64,000 bases of DNA, from contig NC_009386.2 of the NCBI RefSeq assembly GCF_000002875.2, forward strand, positions 172,723-236,722. Direction: 5' to 3'. The notes under the pieces are model-generated. The model did not search any database. It was not told the origin of the DNA and worked only from the letters and a program-made list of their open reading frames with translations. Made by a program: the position numbers and the translations under genes. The DNA comes from Leishmania infantum JPCM5. Its lineage: Eukaryota; Euglenozoa; Kinetoplastea; Trypanosomatida; Trypanosomatidae. Below, piece after piece: positions 1 to 9,469 of this stretch (positions within the stretch are counted from its first letter, which is position 1; every line of letters starts with the position of its first letter).

Positions 1-2
1 AC

Positions 3-884
3 CGCAAGGATGCGCAACAGTCGCTGTATGGCTGTGGGCATGACGATGCCGGCGCAGCCATCGGCCGCCCCCTCGGCAGCAGCGGCGACGACGGCAGCGG
101 TGTCGCCGCGGTGGCGCTCCTCGCCGTCGAGGACGTGGCCGCCGCGCTCGCAGCGTCCGCAGCAGCGATCAGTGAAGGTGCTGACTGCGACAGGGAGGAG
201 GGAAGCAGCGGGCCGCACTGGTTCGACAGCGGCGTCTACCTTGTGGATGTGCGCGAGCAGCCGGCGGAGAAAGCCCTGCGGGATTCGGTCCTCGGCGCCA
301 TCAGCGTGCCGCTGTGCACAGCGGCACGTCCGAAGGCGCACGCCTCTGCAGGGTCAGGAGCGGCGCTTCAGCGTCGCGAGGGATCTGATGCGTGCGCCAG
401 TGCAGTCACCGACGAGGTTGGCGACGTTGACAGCGACGCTGCCGGTGCTGGATGGGGTATTGTGGAGCAGCAGGAGCGGATGCAGGAGCAGCAGCGGGCG
501 GAGCAGGACGCCGCGGCGCGGCAGGTCGAAGATGCCGCAGCGGCCATTGTCCGCCACGTCGGAAACCCGGCCATGGCTGCCATCATACCACGAGTCTGGA
601 GGGCCACCAAAAATCATGCTGCACCGCCGCTGCCGCCGCCACAACCATCGTTGTTATCGTGTCCGTGGCCGGTGCACCCGATCGTGCTGAAGGCGTCGCG
701 TGCCCCGCATGTAGTGCTGCTAACATCTGGCGTTGTGGATGCGCACGAGCTGCCGCTCGCCCACCAGCTCGGCGTGAAGCTCAACGCGTGTGGGGTGCAC
801 AATGTCAGCATACTGCGTGGCGGTGTCGCCAGCGTGCGGCGTGCGCTACCGGAGCTGGTGGTGCGTCGTGCGCCATCCACGTAG
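3..884 (+). CDS. Rhodanese-like domain protein, C-terminal part (5' end outside window)
   Basis: The frame is open from the first bases of the window and stops at a TAG at 882-884, so only the last ~293 residues of a longer protein are present. The C-terminal half resembles a rhodanese homology domain. A YLVDVRE strand (about 237-257) is followed by a conserved turn to ISVPL (about 300-315). After ~120 residues of acidic, Gln-rich insert comes a second strand, PHVVLLTSG (about 703-729), and a final SILRGGVASV strand (about 808-837). The active-site loop that would carry the catalytic Cys reads TSGVVDAHE and has no Cys, so the domain is probably not a sulfurtransferase. Inactive rhodanese modules of this kind end some TBC-domain proteins such as TBCK, but nothing here shows what lies upstream. 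The family call is fairly likely and the parent protein is unknown. Confidence 0.6.
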   Translation, partial: RKDAQQSLYGCGHDDAGAAIGRPLGSSGDDGSGVAAVALLAVEDVAAALAASAAAISEGADCDREEGSSGPHWFDSGVYLVDVREQPAEKALRDSVLGAISVPLCTAARPKAHASAGSGAALQRREGSDACASAVTDEVGDVDSDAAGAGWGIVEQQERMQEQQRAEQDAAARQVEDAAAAIVRHVGNPAMAAIIPRVWRATKNHAAPPLPPPQPSLLSCPWPVHPIVLKASRAPHVVLLTSGVVDAHELPLAHQLGVKLNACGVHNVSILRGGVASVRRALPELVVRRAPST

Positions 885-1433
885 AGGGCGTGCTCGGTTT
901 CTGCTTGCTTGCTCGGCCCCGCCGCCGCCGGCGCCGGCCTTGCCTCCAGCTTGAAAGACGATGCAAATCGCTCACCTAACGGCTCGCCCGCCTTTCCGCT
1001 CGAGGGCTATAGCTATCTGCCTATATATATATATATATATACGTCATCATGCGCCTCGCGGACATGGTGGCAGTGGGGGGGGCGGGGGGGCGGGGGGTTG
1101 CTTCACGGAGGCAAGGGCCGCTGTCCTCTGCTGCTTCCCTTTCCACCGGCCACCACGGCCGCACACGGGCGACCACGTGACCCTGTACCACTACTCGAGC
1201 GACCGCCGATGTCGATGGTTCTACGAGCAACCCTGCACGCCCTCTCCTCCATCTCGCCCCCTCTGGCCGGTGTGCGCACGCGTTTCCGTCTGTGCCTACG
1301 CGTGCGCGTACTCGGGCACACACACACACACACACGTATCCGCCAGCCAAGTTCGCCACCAAGCATTGAGCAGCAGGACGAAACCGTCCCCTTCCTTGGC
1401 GCGCGCGCGGACGCAAGCATCTTGACATACACA
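885..1433 (+). other. Intergenic spacer before DDI1 with a probable splice acceptor
   Basis: This 549-base spacer holds a (TA)n tract near 1022-1041, a G run near 1074-1097, a pyrimidine-rich tract at about 1240-1265 and a (CA)n tract near 1317-1335. The first AG after the pyrimidine tract is at 1345-1346, which would give DDI1 a leader of about 87 bases. The DDI1 frame stays open upstream to about 909, but that stretch is repeat-like and precedes the conserved N-terminus, so it is treated as untranslated. No RNA gene was seen. Confidence 0.5.
1022..1041 (+). repeat. (TA)n microsatellite
   Basis: About ten TA units lie in the spacer before DDI1. Confidence 0.85.
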
Positions 1434-2597
1434 ATGGTGCAGCTCACCATCACCAACGCCAGAGGAGCAACCCTGTGCCGAGTTAGCCTCCCCGCCAACG
1501 CGACGGTGCAGCAGCTGCTGCTGCAACTCACCGTGGCGAAGCCGGAGCTGCGCCATGCACAAGCGATCCGCAATGATGCCCGTCACGTGACGCACCGCCT
1601 CACGCCAGCATCTACCACCACCACAAGTGGGCTCTCATCCAACGCACAAACACTGTTGCAAGCGGGCCTAGTTGGGCAAGGTGCAACGGCAGAGACGTTG
1701 GTAGTGCTAACAGCGGATGATGCTCCTGCCGCGGCGTCATCGGCTGCAGCGGCGGCGCCATCCCCAACGAAGGCCGTCACAGCACGCATTCTGGATCTGT
1801 TCGGGTGCGCCTCGGCGTCTCCGTCGGCAGGGGTGCGGCCCCAAGCCAGTGCCGACCCCAGCACGATGGACGAGCGCCAGCTAGAGCTGCAGCGCCGCAT
1901 CTACGCTCAAATCCAGCAGCAGCAGATAGACGAGAATCTGGCCAACGCGCTCGAGTACACGCCAGAGGCGTTCGCGAAGGTAGCGATGCTCTACGTGCCG
2001 TGCACCATCAACCAGGTGCTAGTGAAAGCCTTCGTCGACTCCGGCGCGCAGAACAGCATCATGAACAAGCGCACGGCGGAGCGGTGTGGGTTGATGCGGC
2101 TCGTCGACGTCCGCATGCGTGGCGTCGCCGTCGGAGTAGGGCGGCAGGAGATCTGCGGTCGCATTCACATGACCCCTGTGAACCTCGCAGGCATGTACAT
2201 CCCCTTCGCCTTCTACGTGATCGAGGACCAGGCAATGGACTTGATCATCGGTCTCGACCAGCTGAGGCGCCATCAGATGATGATAGACCTCAAGCATAAC
2301 TGTCTCACCATCGACAACATCAACGTCCCGTTCTTGCCGGAGAACGATCCGCCTGCGTTGACGGCGCTGGACGACAACGAGAATGCTATGCACGCGCCGC
2401 GTCACCAGGACCCGGCAGCGACAGCCATCACTGCTTCCATCCCTGCTGCACCGGTGCTCTCGGAGGGCGAGCGGCAGGCTCGGATTGAAGGTTTCATGAC
2501 GTTCTCGGGTATAACTGACCCCACGCAGGCGGCGGAATTGCTGGAGGCCGCCGACTGGGACCCCAACGTGGCGGCGGCGCTCCTCTTCGACACGTGA
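1434..2597 (+). CDS. DDI1: DNA damage-inducible protein 1 (retroviral-type aspartyl protease, ubiquitin shuttle)
   Basis: The 387-residue protein has the full DDI1 layout. Residues 1-95 form a ubiquitin-like domain beginning MVQLTITN. The retroviral-like aspartyl protease spans about 180-300, with the active-site motif FVDSGAQ around Asp202 and the second conserved strand MDLIIGLD at about 268-275. A UBA domain at about 345-387 ends in the conserved WDPNVAAALLF stretch. DDI1 acts in the cytosol, delivering or cleaving ubiquitinated clients with the proteasome. The active site is DSG rather than DTG, a variant I recall for Leishmania DDI1. The ATG at 1434 is chosen because it starts exactly at the ubiquitin-like fold. 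The length matches kinetoplastid family members. Confidence is high. Confidence 0.93.
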   Translation: MVQLTITNARGATLCRVSLPANATVQQLLLQLTVAKPELRHAQAIRNDARHVTHRLTPASTTTTSGLSSNAQTLLQAGLVGQGATAETLVVLTADDAPAAASSAAAAAPSPTKAVTARILDLFGCASASPSAGVRPQASADPSTMDERQLELQRRIYAQIQQQQIDENLANALEYTPEAFAKVAMLYVPCTINQVLVKAFVDSGAQNSIMNKRTAERCGLMRLVDVRMRGVAVGVGRQEICGRIHMTPVNLAGMYIPFAFYVIEDQAMDLIIGLDQLRRHQMMIDLKHNCLTIDNINVPFLPENDPPALTALDDNENAMHAPRHQDPAATAITASIPAAPVLSEGERQARIEGFMTFSGITDPTQAAELLEAADWDPNVAAALLFDT

Positions 2598-3132
2598 AAG
2601 ACAAGGGAGGCGCCCACCCCGCCCCCACGTGCCCGCTACCGTTGCGCCTGTCTCCCATCTCTTCTTTATTGGATGCAAAACCGTGTCTTGTGATCGTCAC
2701 TGGCCACTCACCACCTCCTCCGTGGCATGGGCCAATGCTATTGCCCACGCCCACGGGCATTCACGTCGCGCGTGCGTGTGTGAGGGTACGTGTCCTGCCT
2801 CTTCCCTTCCCTTCCCTTCCCTTCCCACCCACCCGCTTACCGCTCTTGTTCTCCCTCTCTCCCCCTTCTCCCCCTCTCTCGTCTTCTTACTCGCACCCTC
2901 GCTCACGGCGCACACGCACGCACGCACGCGCACACTAGAAAGCGCATCGCCTTCATCTGTGCTTGCGCGTGGCCCATCGGCAACGCACTCGTTTTTCTCC
3001 GTTCGGATCTGCGGCCAAGGACGCGCTGCACGTGCCACTGCCGCTCTTTCGCCTCTTTCTCGCCCACTGCGCAACGCAGCCTGCCCAACTCGCGTCCACG
3101 CACGCAAGGAGCGGGTGGGGAGGGGGGAACTC
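2598..3132 (+). other. Intergenic spacer with long polypyrimidine tract
   Basis: This is the 3' flank of DDI1 followed by the leader of the EF-hand gene. The notable element is the ~110-base pyrimidine tract listed separately. The EF-hand gene frame is open upstream to 2629, but that part is CT repeat and Arg/Thr/His-rich when translated, so it is taken as non-coding. Confidence 0.5.
2789..2938 (+). promoter_or_regulatory. Polypyrimidine tract and trans-splice acceptor for the EF-hand gene
   Basis: A long CT tract (about 2793-2900, with TTCCC repeats) is followed by an AG-free stretch. The first AG is at 2937-2938, 195 bases before the ATG at 3133. This is the classic arrangement for spliced-leader addition in trypanosomatids. 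Confidence 0.6.
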
Positions 3133-4998
3133 ATGGCGTCCTCAGCTCCATCCAATTGCCTGAGCGGCGCGGCCGCCACCGCTGCCTCTCACGCAACGGC
3201 CAACTCCGTCGGCTTCATGCCCAAGATGGCGAGCCCACTGGCGCACGGCACTGCGAGCAACTACGTCCTCAGCGACGCGGCCGCCAGCCCCGCCGCCTCC
3301 CCTTCCCACAGCGCAGGCGCCATTCCGCAAGAGCAGTCGAAGATGCTAGCCGGGATGCTGGCGAAGCTGCCGGAACTTGACCTAGGCGAGATGTCGCGCG
3401 TGAAGAGCTGTTTCTCTGCCGTGCTGGGCGAGGGACGCGAGAACATCGTCAACGCGCTGGAGCTGCGCGTGGTGCTCGGCGAGCTCGGCCTCTATCCGAG
3501 CGAGACGGAGCTCAACCTCATCCTCCGCGCCTACCGTGACCGCGTCAACCTCGTTACGCTGACGCAGTACCTGCGGCTTTATAAGAAGGAGTTCTGGGTC
3601 AATCACGCGGCGGCAGCAGCAGCACCAGCAGCAGCGGTGGGCGGAGCCGGCGCTGCACACAGCGCGTCACTGTCTGTCGCTCCGCACTCCTATAAAGCGT
3701 TCAGTGGAAGTCATCCTATGGCCGCGGCGAGAGCGGGGGCCTTCGGCGTTGGCGGTGGCAAGGACGAGGACACGTTGAAGGCCTTTGTCGCCCTTGGCGG
3801 TGAGGAAGACGGCAGTGGCGAGATCCTCGCGTCGACGCTGCGCGACGCCATTCGCGGCTTCGGGCTCACCATCGACATCGACTCGATGATTCGCACCGTC
3901 GACGTGCACCACTCCGGCGTGCTGGACTACGTTGACTTCTGCGCCTTATGGTCGCAGCCGACGAGCACGTCCTCCGAGTCCGGCGAGGCCGGCGGCGCGG
4001 GAGTGTCCATGGGGGAAGCACTGCTACGCGGATCGGTCGACAACGCTGGGTCCGACGCCTACCGCCGTCGCTCGTCGGACGGAAGCGCAATGAGCGACAC
4101 CCATCAGCGCCTCATGTCCTTGCTGGCAGCCACGCCGCGACTCACCAGTCTTGCAGGTGGCGTGCTGCGCCGTCGATCACAGACGATGGCGCAGGCACCG
4201 GAGCAGGCCAGCACGTCGCCCCGCGCACGCCGTTGCTCGCCGGGTGGCACGCAATTTTCTCAGAACACGAACAGCCGTGCCACGACAGCGGCATGCGGCC
4301 CGCGGGCGGGCGGCACCGGTAATGGCCGCGGCTCTGATGGCGCGACGGCGTGTAACTCGATTCTCACGCCGCCGCCGACGCCTATCACAGACGAGGAGCA
4401 CATGCTACTCGTGGAGATGTACCTGTTCCCGGAAAAATACAAGACAGTGCGGCGGGCACCGCGCTTCGCTGCCGCCTCCGGCGGCAGCCCACCAGCTCAC
4501 GGCGCGGCGGGCCGTGAGGCAGCGCAGCACTCCGGCTCGTTGTATCAGAAGCGTCTCTCGCGCCCGAGCGTGAGTGGCTCGCGCAGTCGCAGCCGCCGCC
4601 AGGCACGCGGCTTGGGCAACACCAGCGGCGGCGCCTCCGCCATCCGCGCCACCAGCAACACCGCGGGCAGGAGGTGCAAGAGCAGTGTAGCTGGCGGCGC
4701 GGATGGCGGAGGCGCCGCCGCTGACTTCTTTCCGCCGAAGTCCAGCAACGTCTACCGCCCGCCGAGCCCGATGATCCTGTCGATGCGCAACAGTACCGCC
4801 TATCGCAACCGGCTGAAGCGGCTCGAGGAGCAGAAGCGGGAGCGCAAGGGGTGGAAACCGCCAGCGGGGACAGCGGCAGCGCAGCAGCTGCAGCATCGGA
4901 TCTCGTACGCTGCCACCGCGACGCGCGGCGGTGGCGATGGTCCGGGCGACACGGAGCACATGTCCTCTACGCCTCCGCCAAAGATGTCGACGTGGTAG
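3133..4998 (+). CDS. EF-hand domain protein, calmodulin-like arrangement
   Basis: The 621-residue protein has two EF-hand pairs. The first (residues about 70-156) keeps the helix-loop-helix pattern but lacks acidic calcium ligands. The second (about 210-275) has two partly canonical loops. One reads EEDGSGEIL, with Asp and Ser at loop positions 3 and 5. The other reads DVHHSGVLDYVD, with Asp at positions 1 and 12. The pattern AFVALGGEEDGSG followed by a DYVDFC hand is reminiscent of EF-hand proteins of the axonemal dynein regulatory complex, but that assignment is only suggestive. The remaining ~340 residues are Ser/Gly/Arg-rich and probably disordered. A conserved-looking segment, YRPPSPMILSMRNS (about 540-555), runs into a basic helix. 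The ATG at 3133 follows a clear splice acceptor. An upstream extension in the same frame is low-complexity and was not used. Confidence 0.72.
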   Translation: MASSAPSNCLSGAAATAASHATANSVGFMPKMASPLAHGTASNYVLSDAAASPAASPSHSAGAIPQEQSKMLAGMLAKLPELDLGEMSRVKSCFSAVLGEGRENIVNALELRVVLGELGLYPSETELNLILRAYRDRVNLVTLTQYLRLYKKEFWVNHAAAAAAPAAAVGGAGAAHSASLSVAPHSYKAFSGSHPMAAARAGAFGVGGGKDEDTLKAFVALGGEEDGSGEILASTLRDAIRGFGLTIDIDSMIRTVDVHHSGVLDYVDFCALWSQPTSTSSESGEAGGAGVSMGEALLRGSVDNAGSDAYRRRSSDGSAMSDTHQRLMSLLAATPRLTSLAGGVLRRRSQTMAQAPEQASTSPRARRCSPGGTQFSQNTNSRATTAACGPRAGGTGNGRGSDGATACNSILTPPPTPITDEEHMLLVEMYLFPEKYKTVRRAPRFAAASGGSPPAHGAAGREAAQHSGSLYQKRLSRPSVSGSRSRSRRQARGLGNTSGGASAIRATSNTAGRRCKSSVAGGADGGGAAADFFPPKSSNVYRPPSPMILSMRNSTAYRNRLKRLEEQKRERKGWKPPAGTAAAQQLQHRISYAATATRGGGDGPGDTEHMSSTPPPKMSTW

Positions 4999-6760
4999 CG
5001 AACGGGTTCGTGGATGAGGAAGACGGAGGAGGCGGTGGCTCTCACACAGACAGCTACGCACGGAGGCACCCGTCGGCTTACTCCAATGGCGCGTCTTCAA
5101 CGCTGCTGAGGCGCACACACGCGCTCGTTCCTGTGTTCCTCAGCGCGTTCGGTTGCTGGGTTGGAAAGATGAAGCATGCTCTTCTTAACTCCTTGATGTA
5201 CAACTATAGGGACAATAAGCGACGGCAACGGCCTCACGCCACGCCTGCCCTCCTCTGTTCCTACCGGAGCGCGTGGGTGCCGGTGGACGTGTTCAAGTCA
5301 GAGGAACGGGACAGAAAGATCTGTGGTGCGCAACGGCAGAGGTACACCGTACACACACACACACACACAGAGAGAGAGAGGCGGGGGGCGGGAGGGGGTG
5401 CGTGTGTGTGGGTGTGTACGGTGTGTGTGTGTGCGCAGCAAAATGATAGAGGATGGTCATCGGGTCGCCATCCCCCCCCCCATCCATTCACCAAGCACCC
5501 TGCGCATGCCGCTGGTCCCCTTGCCTGGGTGCACGTCTTTGTGTATATATGTGGCTGGGCTCACCTCTTGCGCAGCTGCCATGGCTGTGGTGGTGGTGGG
5601 ATGTGGAGGAGAGGGCCTTGGGATCGTTCCGATGAGGACTTGGAGTCCAAAACAACGTAAGGGCGAGCATGCCGATGTACACGTAGAAGTTGCTCCCTTC
5701 TTTCTTTTCGATTATAACCTCCTCGCAGCAGATGTGCATCAGCAACAGCAACGGTATCAGCAACAACGGCGCGTATGTGGTGGGCGAGGGGGCAAGACCC
5801 AACGACATACCATCAGAAGCCACGCACACGGCATCGCGGCGAGATGTGGCATACATCGCCCGCCCGCCCCTCTCTCCCTTGTTGCTGAGACACCCGCAAC
5901 GAAAAGGTAAGCGGCTCATGTGCGGCAACGGTAATGGCGGAGAGCGAAGTCACTGGTGCGCTGTGTCGGAAAGGAGGGGGGTCGGATGATCACAGTGCCA
6001 TTGTGATGGCTCTGGATCGCCTCCGCCTCGCACCGCCACCATCACTGCCATGCTCCTTCCTCTGCCTCACCTCTCTTCTCCGCGGCTACGGCGCGACTCA
6101 CATGCACACCACACACACACACACACACGCGTCCGCAACATCAGCCGTTTCGCTGCGACACACCGCAACGAAACTGCCCCCGCAAAGGTCGCTACAAACC
6201 ACTCTTCGTACCATACATCTCCACACACACACCCGCGCGCGCGCACCATTGGGGGCGAGCCTCCTCGCTCCTCGCGCACGGGGTCACATCCATCACGGAC
6301 GGGGGGAGGGGCAGACGGCGAAAAGAGAACGAAAAGAGGTGCACAGGCACGCGTGACGGAACCGAGTTCGTCTTTGCGGTGGAGCCGTTGGAAGCAGGAG
6401 GCGTGCGCGCGTGCTGTACGCGTCCAACGACATCGCCGCCTACCCACCCCATCACCGTCTGTATGTGTCTGTCTGTCTGTCTGCATGTTGGTGTGGGCTC
6501 GTGTTTCTCACGTGAAGTACACCAGTGCCACGGATGCGCACAAGCACACACGGAGATAGGGAGAGAACGATCCATTATCATCCCATCATCGTCAGCAGCA
6601 GCCGCAGCAGCGCGGCCCTCCTGTGCTTCTCCGTCTTGCCGTCGGTCTCTCACGTGTCCAGTGTGTCTCCGTCTCTGTGCTTCCGCTTGCTTGATCCGTA
6701 CGTGGGGAGGACAAGGCCTGGGCGAGTGCCCTGTAAAAAGCACGAGATCACACACTGCCC
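4999..6760 (+). other. Intergenic spacer, no gene seen
   Basis: This is 1.76 kb of 3' flank and leader. It contains CA/GT tracts (about 5345-5370, 5397-5435, 6111-6130), GTCT repeats near 6465-6485 and a CAG-like patch near 6590-6612. A pyrimidine tract at about 6617-6650 precedes an AG at 6660-6661, 100 bases before the next ATG. Several open frames cross the region on both strands, but their translations are repeat-derived (His/Thr, Cys/Val) and no protein motif is visible. Confidence 0.45.
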
Positions 6761-9469
6761 ATGGAGGAGGCCCCCTGCTCCTCCAAGACGGACACCGGCG
6801 CCGCGACCGAAGCGAAGACGAGTACGACAGCGGCAGCTGGGGCGAGCAGCAGCACAGGTGTGGTGAAGGCGAAGTCGTCGTATCGTGAGCTGTGCAGGCC
6901 GACGTCGCTCTTCCCCCCGCCCGCACTCTCTCATGCGACGCCGGATGGAAGCAACCGAATCAGCACGCCGAGCAGCTCGGCGCCGCCGCCGCCGCAGCTG
7001 TCGCCGACGCTGCGTGACCGCGCGGCCGCTGTGAAGGAGGGCGGCCACAACACGAACAGCAGCGGTGCCGGTGGCTGCCGTCTCTCTGGCACGAGCTGGG
7101 CGCGCCTCACAACGACGAGGCGCGTTAGCCGGAACACAGAGGCCCTCCGCCCTCCTCCTCTTGTGCTGCACGCCACCGAGAACGACGCAAGCAGCGGGCA
7201 GGGTACGACGGTGGCAACGACTGAAGGTGCAACGGCCGCCACGGTGGAATCTGGCCACCCGCGCGTGCACAACCGCAGCATCACCTCCACGGAAGACCTT
7301 CAACATGCCGTCGCCGTCCCGTACTGGACCTCGAGCCTTCACGACATGCTGGCGCCATCGCTACTCACCGCGGCAGCAGCAGCAGCAGCGGTGACGCGTT
7401 TCGCTACGCATAGCAGCAGCCGCAGAAACGCAGTTACCGGTAGCGGCGCGCGTGAGCCATGTTCTTCACCACGCGCCTGCCCTATGCAGAGAGCGATGCA
7501 GCACGCCCTCGCGCATGTCTTGCAGCGAGAGCGGGTGCGAGCGCTCATCACCCGCGCCTTGCACTTGTGGCACCTGCACCGCGCACTTCGGCGGCACGGA
7601 CGGCAACATGGCGATAGAGAAACCGCCGATGGAGTGGAGGGGCGACGAGAGACGCCGTCACCGACGTCCCGCGTCGGCCAAAGACGTCAAGGCAAGCCGT
7701 CGGCATCCCGGCTGGCGTGGACCCCGCTCGGTGACGTCGGCATCGGCGTGCGCTGCGGCGGCATCGCCTCCGACGAAGGCACCGTCTACATCGATGCCGA
7801 CGGTGAGGAGGAACTGCACGACGTGGACGACGGCGCAGAGGTGCCACGACACACAGAGCTGCAGCGGTGCCAACACCAGCGGCATCACCGCGGCCGCCGT
7901 ACCACCGACGGCGACTCCAGCCTGTCGGATGCGGGCGCCCACGTGGACGGTGCTTACGACCGTGTCGACAACCCAGGCACCTCGACGCGGCCGCTGGCGC
8001 CAGCGAGCCGCAGCAGCGTCGCCCCCGTCATCGGCGCCGCATCCCGGGCCACCAGCATTGTCCCCCCGCTCTCGGCGCTGAGCAACGCGTCGCAAAGCCA
8101 GTCGCTGGCTCGCGACATGTCGTTCACGTCGGTGAGATGGTCGATGAGTTGTCCGTTCCAGACACTGCTGCAGCCGCAGCGGCAAGACGAGCTGTGCAGC
8201 ACATCTTTCCCCCAGACGCCAGTGGCGGCGTCCGTGCCAGAGAGCAGAACCGCCGACGGCGCCGGGGTCTCGCTCTCCGTCGGCGCTGCAGCGCTCGCCG
8301 AAGCAGCAGCCGGGTCGCTAGGGAGCGCGGGCGCCACAGGAACCACCGTGACCGCGGAAGCGGCAGCGGAGCGGCGGAAGCGCATCGTGCAGAACCCCCT
8401 CTCCAGCAAGTCACCACGGAACGCGTCACCGCACCAGTGCCTCCACAACTGGCTCTCCAGCGGTGTCGGTGGTGGTTCAACGTCGAGCTTCGATGACTCG
8501 GGCTCCCGACCGCAATCGTGCTTGCAGTCGGACAGGGAGGCGATCGCTGCGCAAGGGGGGGGCCCCCCCTTGTGTCTGCGCCGCCTACGCAGCGGCGCTG
8601 GCGGCGGAGCGGGACTCATCGCGAGCGACTCGGAGGACCGCAGCATCTCATCGCTGATAAATACGCCGCAGGGCCGCCAGACGGACGCTGCCAGTAGCTG
8701 CAGCGGTGCTTGGGGGCCGTTGAAAGACGGTGACTCCACACACAGCGACAGCACGTCACCGATGCCGACGGTCACAGCAACGACGGTTCCTCAGCTGCTG
8801 GCGCGCGAGGCGGAAGACCGGCTGGCGTTGCAGACAACAGAGGAGCGACGGCGCCTCCGCCTTCAGCGCGGCATGTCCGCCGTTATGGATCAGCTCATGA
8901 TGGCGGCGCTACATCATCGATCGGGTGAGCGTGGCTTGCACCCCTCGTTGCGCACCTCCACCGCACCATCGCCGGTGCTTTTAGAGAGCGACGACGGTTG
9001 TGGCATGGACTTCCTGTGCGCCTGCACTGCGGAGACGCAAAATGAAGGCACCACGAGGGGTAGCGCAGGGGCCATCGAACCAGCAGCATCGGCTCGCGAA
9101 CCCCGGCCCTCCTTGCCACCTCCAGTCCTGCAGGCCGCCACGTCTAGGAGAACGCAGCGGCGATTGAATTACGACGGTGATGTGGAGTGCACGCAGCAGC
9201 ATCTGCAACGAAGTGGGCGCATCGAGGGGGAGGAGGGCTGCCTGTGCGACGTAACCGCCAAGAATGCCGAGCGTTGCGTGAGCCGCGACAGTGCCGAGGC
9301 GGTTGATATGGCTACTAGTCCTAGCAAGTGCTCATCGCAAACCTTGGGGTCCACAAGCCAGTGGGGCGCGCACGTGCTCGACGCCGTCACGATCACAACA
9401 GACAGTCATAGCAGCGTGGTTTTTCCAGGCACGAGCATCGCGCCGACGTCGCACTTCACGCCCTGCTGA
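6761..9469 (+). CDS. Hypothetical protein, low-complexity, kinetoplastid-type
   Basis: This is a 902-residue protein of unknown function. Most of it is Ser/Thr/Ala/Gly-rich and predicted to be disordered. Two segments look helical. Residues about 242-290 are a basic, Leu/His-rich stretch (HALAHVLQRERVRALITRAL) that resembles a coiled or IQ-like helix. Residues about 690-725 carry an Arg-rich helix, EERRRLRLQRGMSAVMDQL. A poly-Ala run encoded by GCAGCAGCAG lies near 7373-7390. The CDS contains an almost pure G/C palindrome at 8553-8571. Third-position GC is high throughout and the ATG lies just downstream of a plausible splice acceptor, so expression is likely. No enzyme motif, signal peptide or membrane segment was found. 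Confidence 0.7.
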   Translation: MEEAPCSSKTDTGAATEAKTSTTAAAGASSSTGVVKAKSSYRELCRPTSLFPPPALSHATPDGSNRISTPSSSAPPPPQLSPTLRDRAAAVKEGGHNTNSSGAGGCRLSGTSWARLTTTRRVSRNTEALRPPPLVLHATENDASSGQGTTVATTEGATAATVESGHPRVHNRSITSTEDLQHAVAVPYWTSSLHDMLAPSLLTAAAAAAAVTRFATHSSSRRNAVTGSGAREPCSSPRACPMQRAMQHALAHVLQRERVRALITRALHLWHLHRALRRHGRQHGDRETADGVEGRRETPSPTSRVGQRRQGKPSASRLAWTPLGDVGIGVRCGGIASDEGTVYIDADGEEELHDVDDGAEVPRHTELQRCQHQRHHRGRRTTDGDSSLSDAGAHVDGAYDRVDNPGTSTRPLAPASRSSVAPVIGAASRATSIVPPLSALSNASQSQSLARDMSFTSVRWSMSCPFQTLLQPQRQDELCSTSFPQTPVAASVPESRTADGAGVSLSVGAAALAEAAAGSLGSAGATGTTVTAEAAAERRKRIVQNPLSSKSPRNASPHQCLHNWLSSGVGGGSTSSFDDSGSRPQSCLQSDREAIAAQGGGPPLCLRRLRSGAGGGAGLIASDSEDRSISSLINTPQGRQTDAASSCSGAWGPLKDGDSTHSDSTSPMPTVTATTVPQLLAREAEDRLALQTTEERRRLRLQRGMSAVMDQLMMAALHHRSGERGLHPSLRTSTAPSPVLLESDDGCGMDFLCACTAETQNEGTTRGSAGAIEPAASAREPRPSLPPPVLQAATSRRTQRRLNYDGDVECTQQHLQRSGRIEGEEGCLCDVTAKNAERCVSRDSAEAVDMATSPSKCSSQTLGSTSQWGAHVLDAVTITTDSHSSVVFPGTSIAPTSHFTPC

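Noticed and set aside
909..1433. In-frame upstream extension of DDI1 by 175 residues
   Set aside because: The translation is derived from TA, G-run and CA repeats, a splice acceptor lies within it, and the ubiquitin-like domain begins exactly at the ATG at 1434.
2629..3132. In-frame upstream extension of the EF-hand protein
   Set aside because: It spans the long polypyrimidine tract and the acceptor at 2937-2938 and encodes only low-complexity residues.
7954..8775. 273-codon minus-strand open frame inside the 902-residue gene
   Set aside because: It is antisense shadow. Its Ser/Ala/Pro composition mirrors the + strand gene and all confident genes here are on the + strand.
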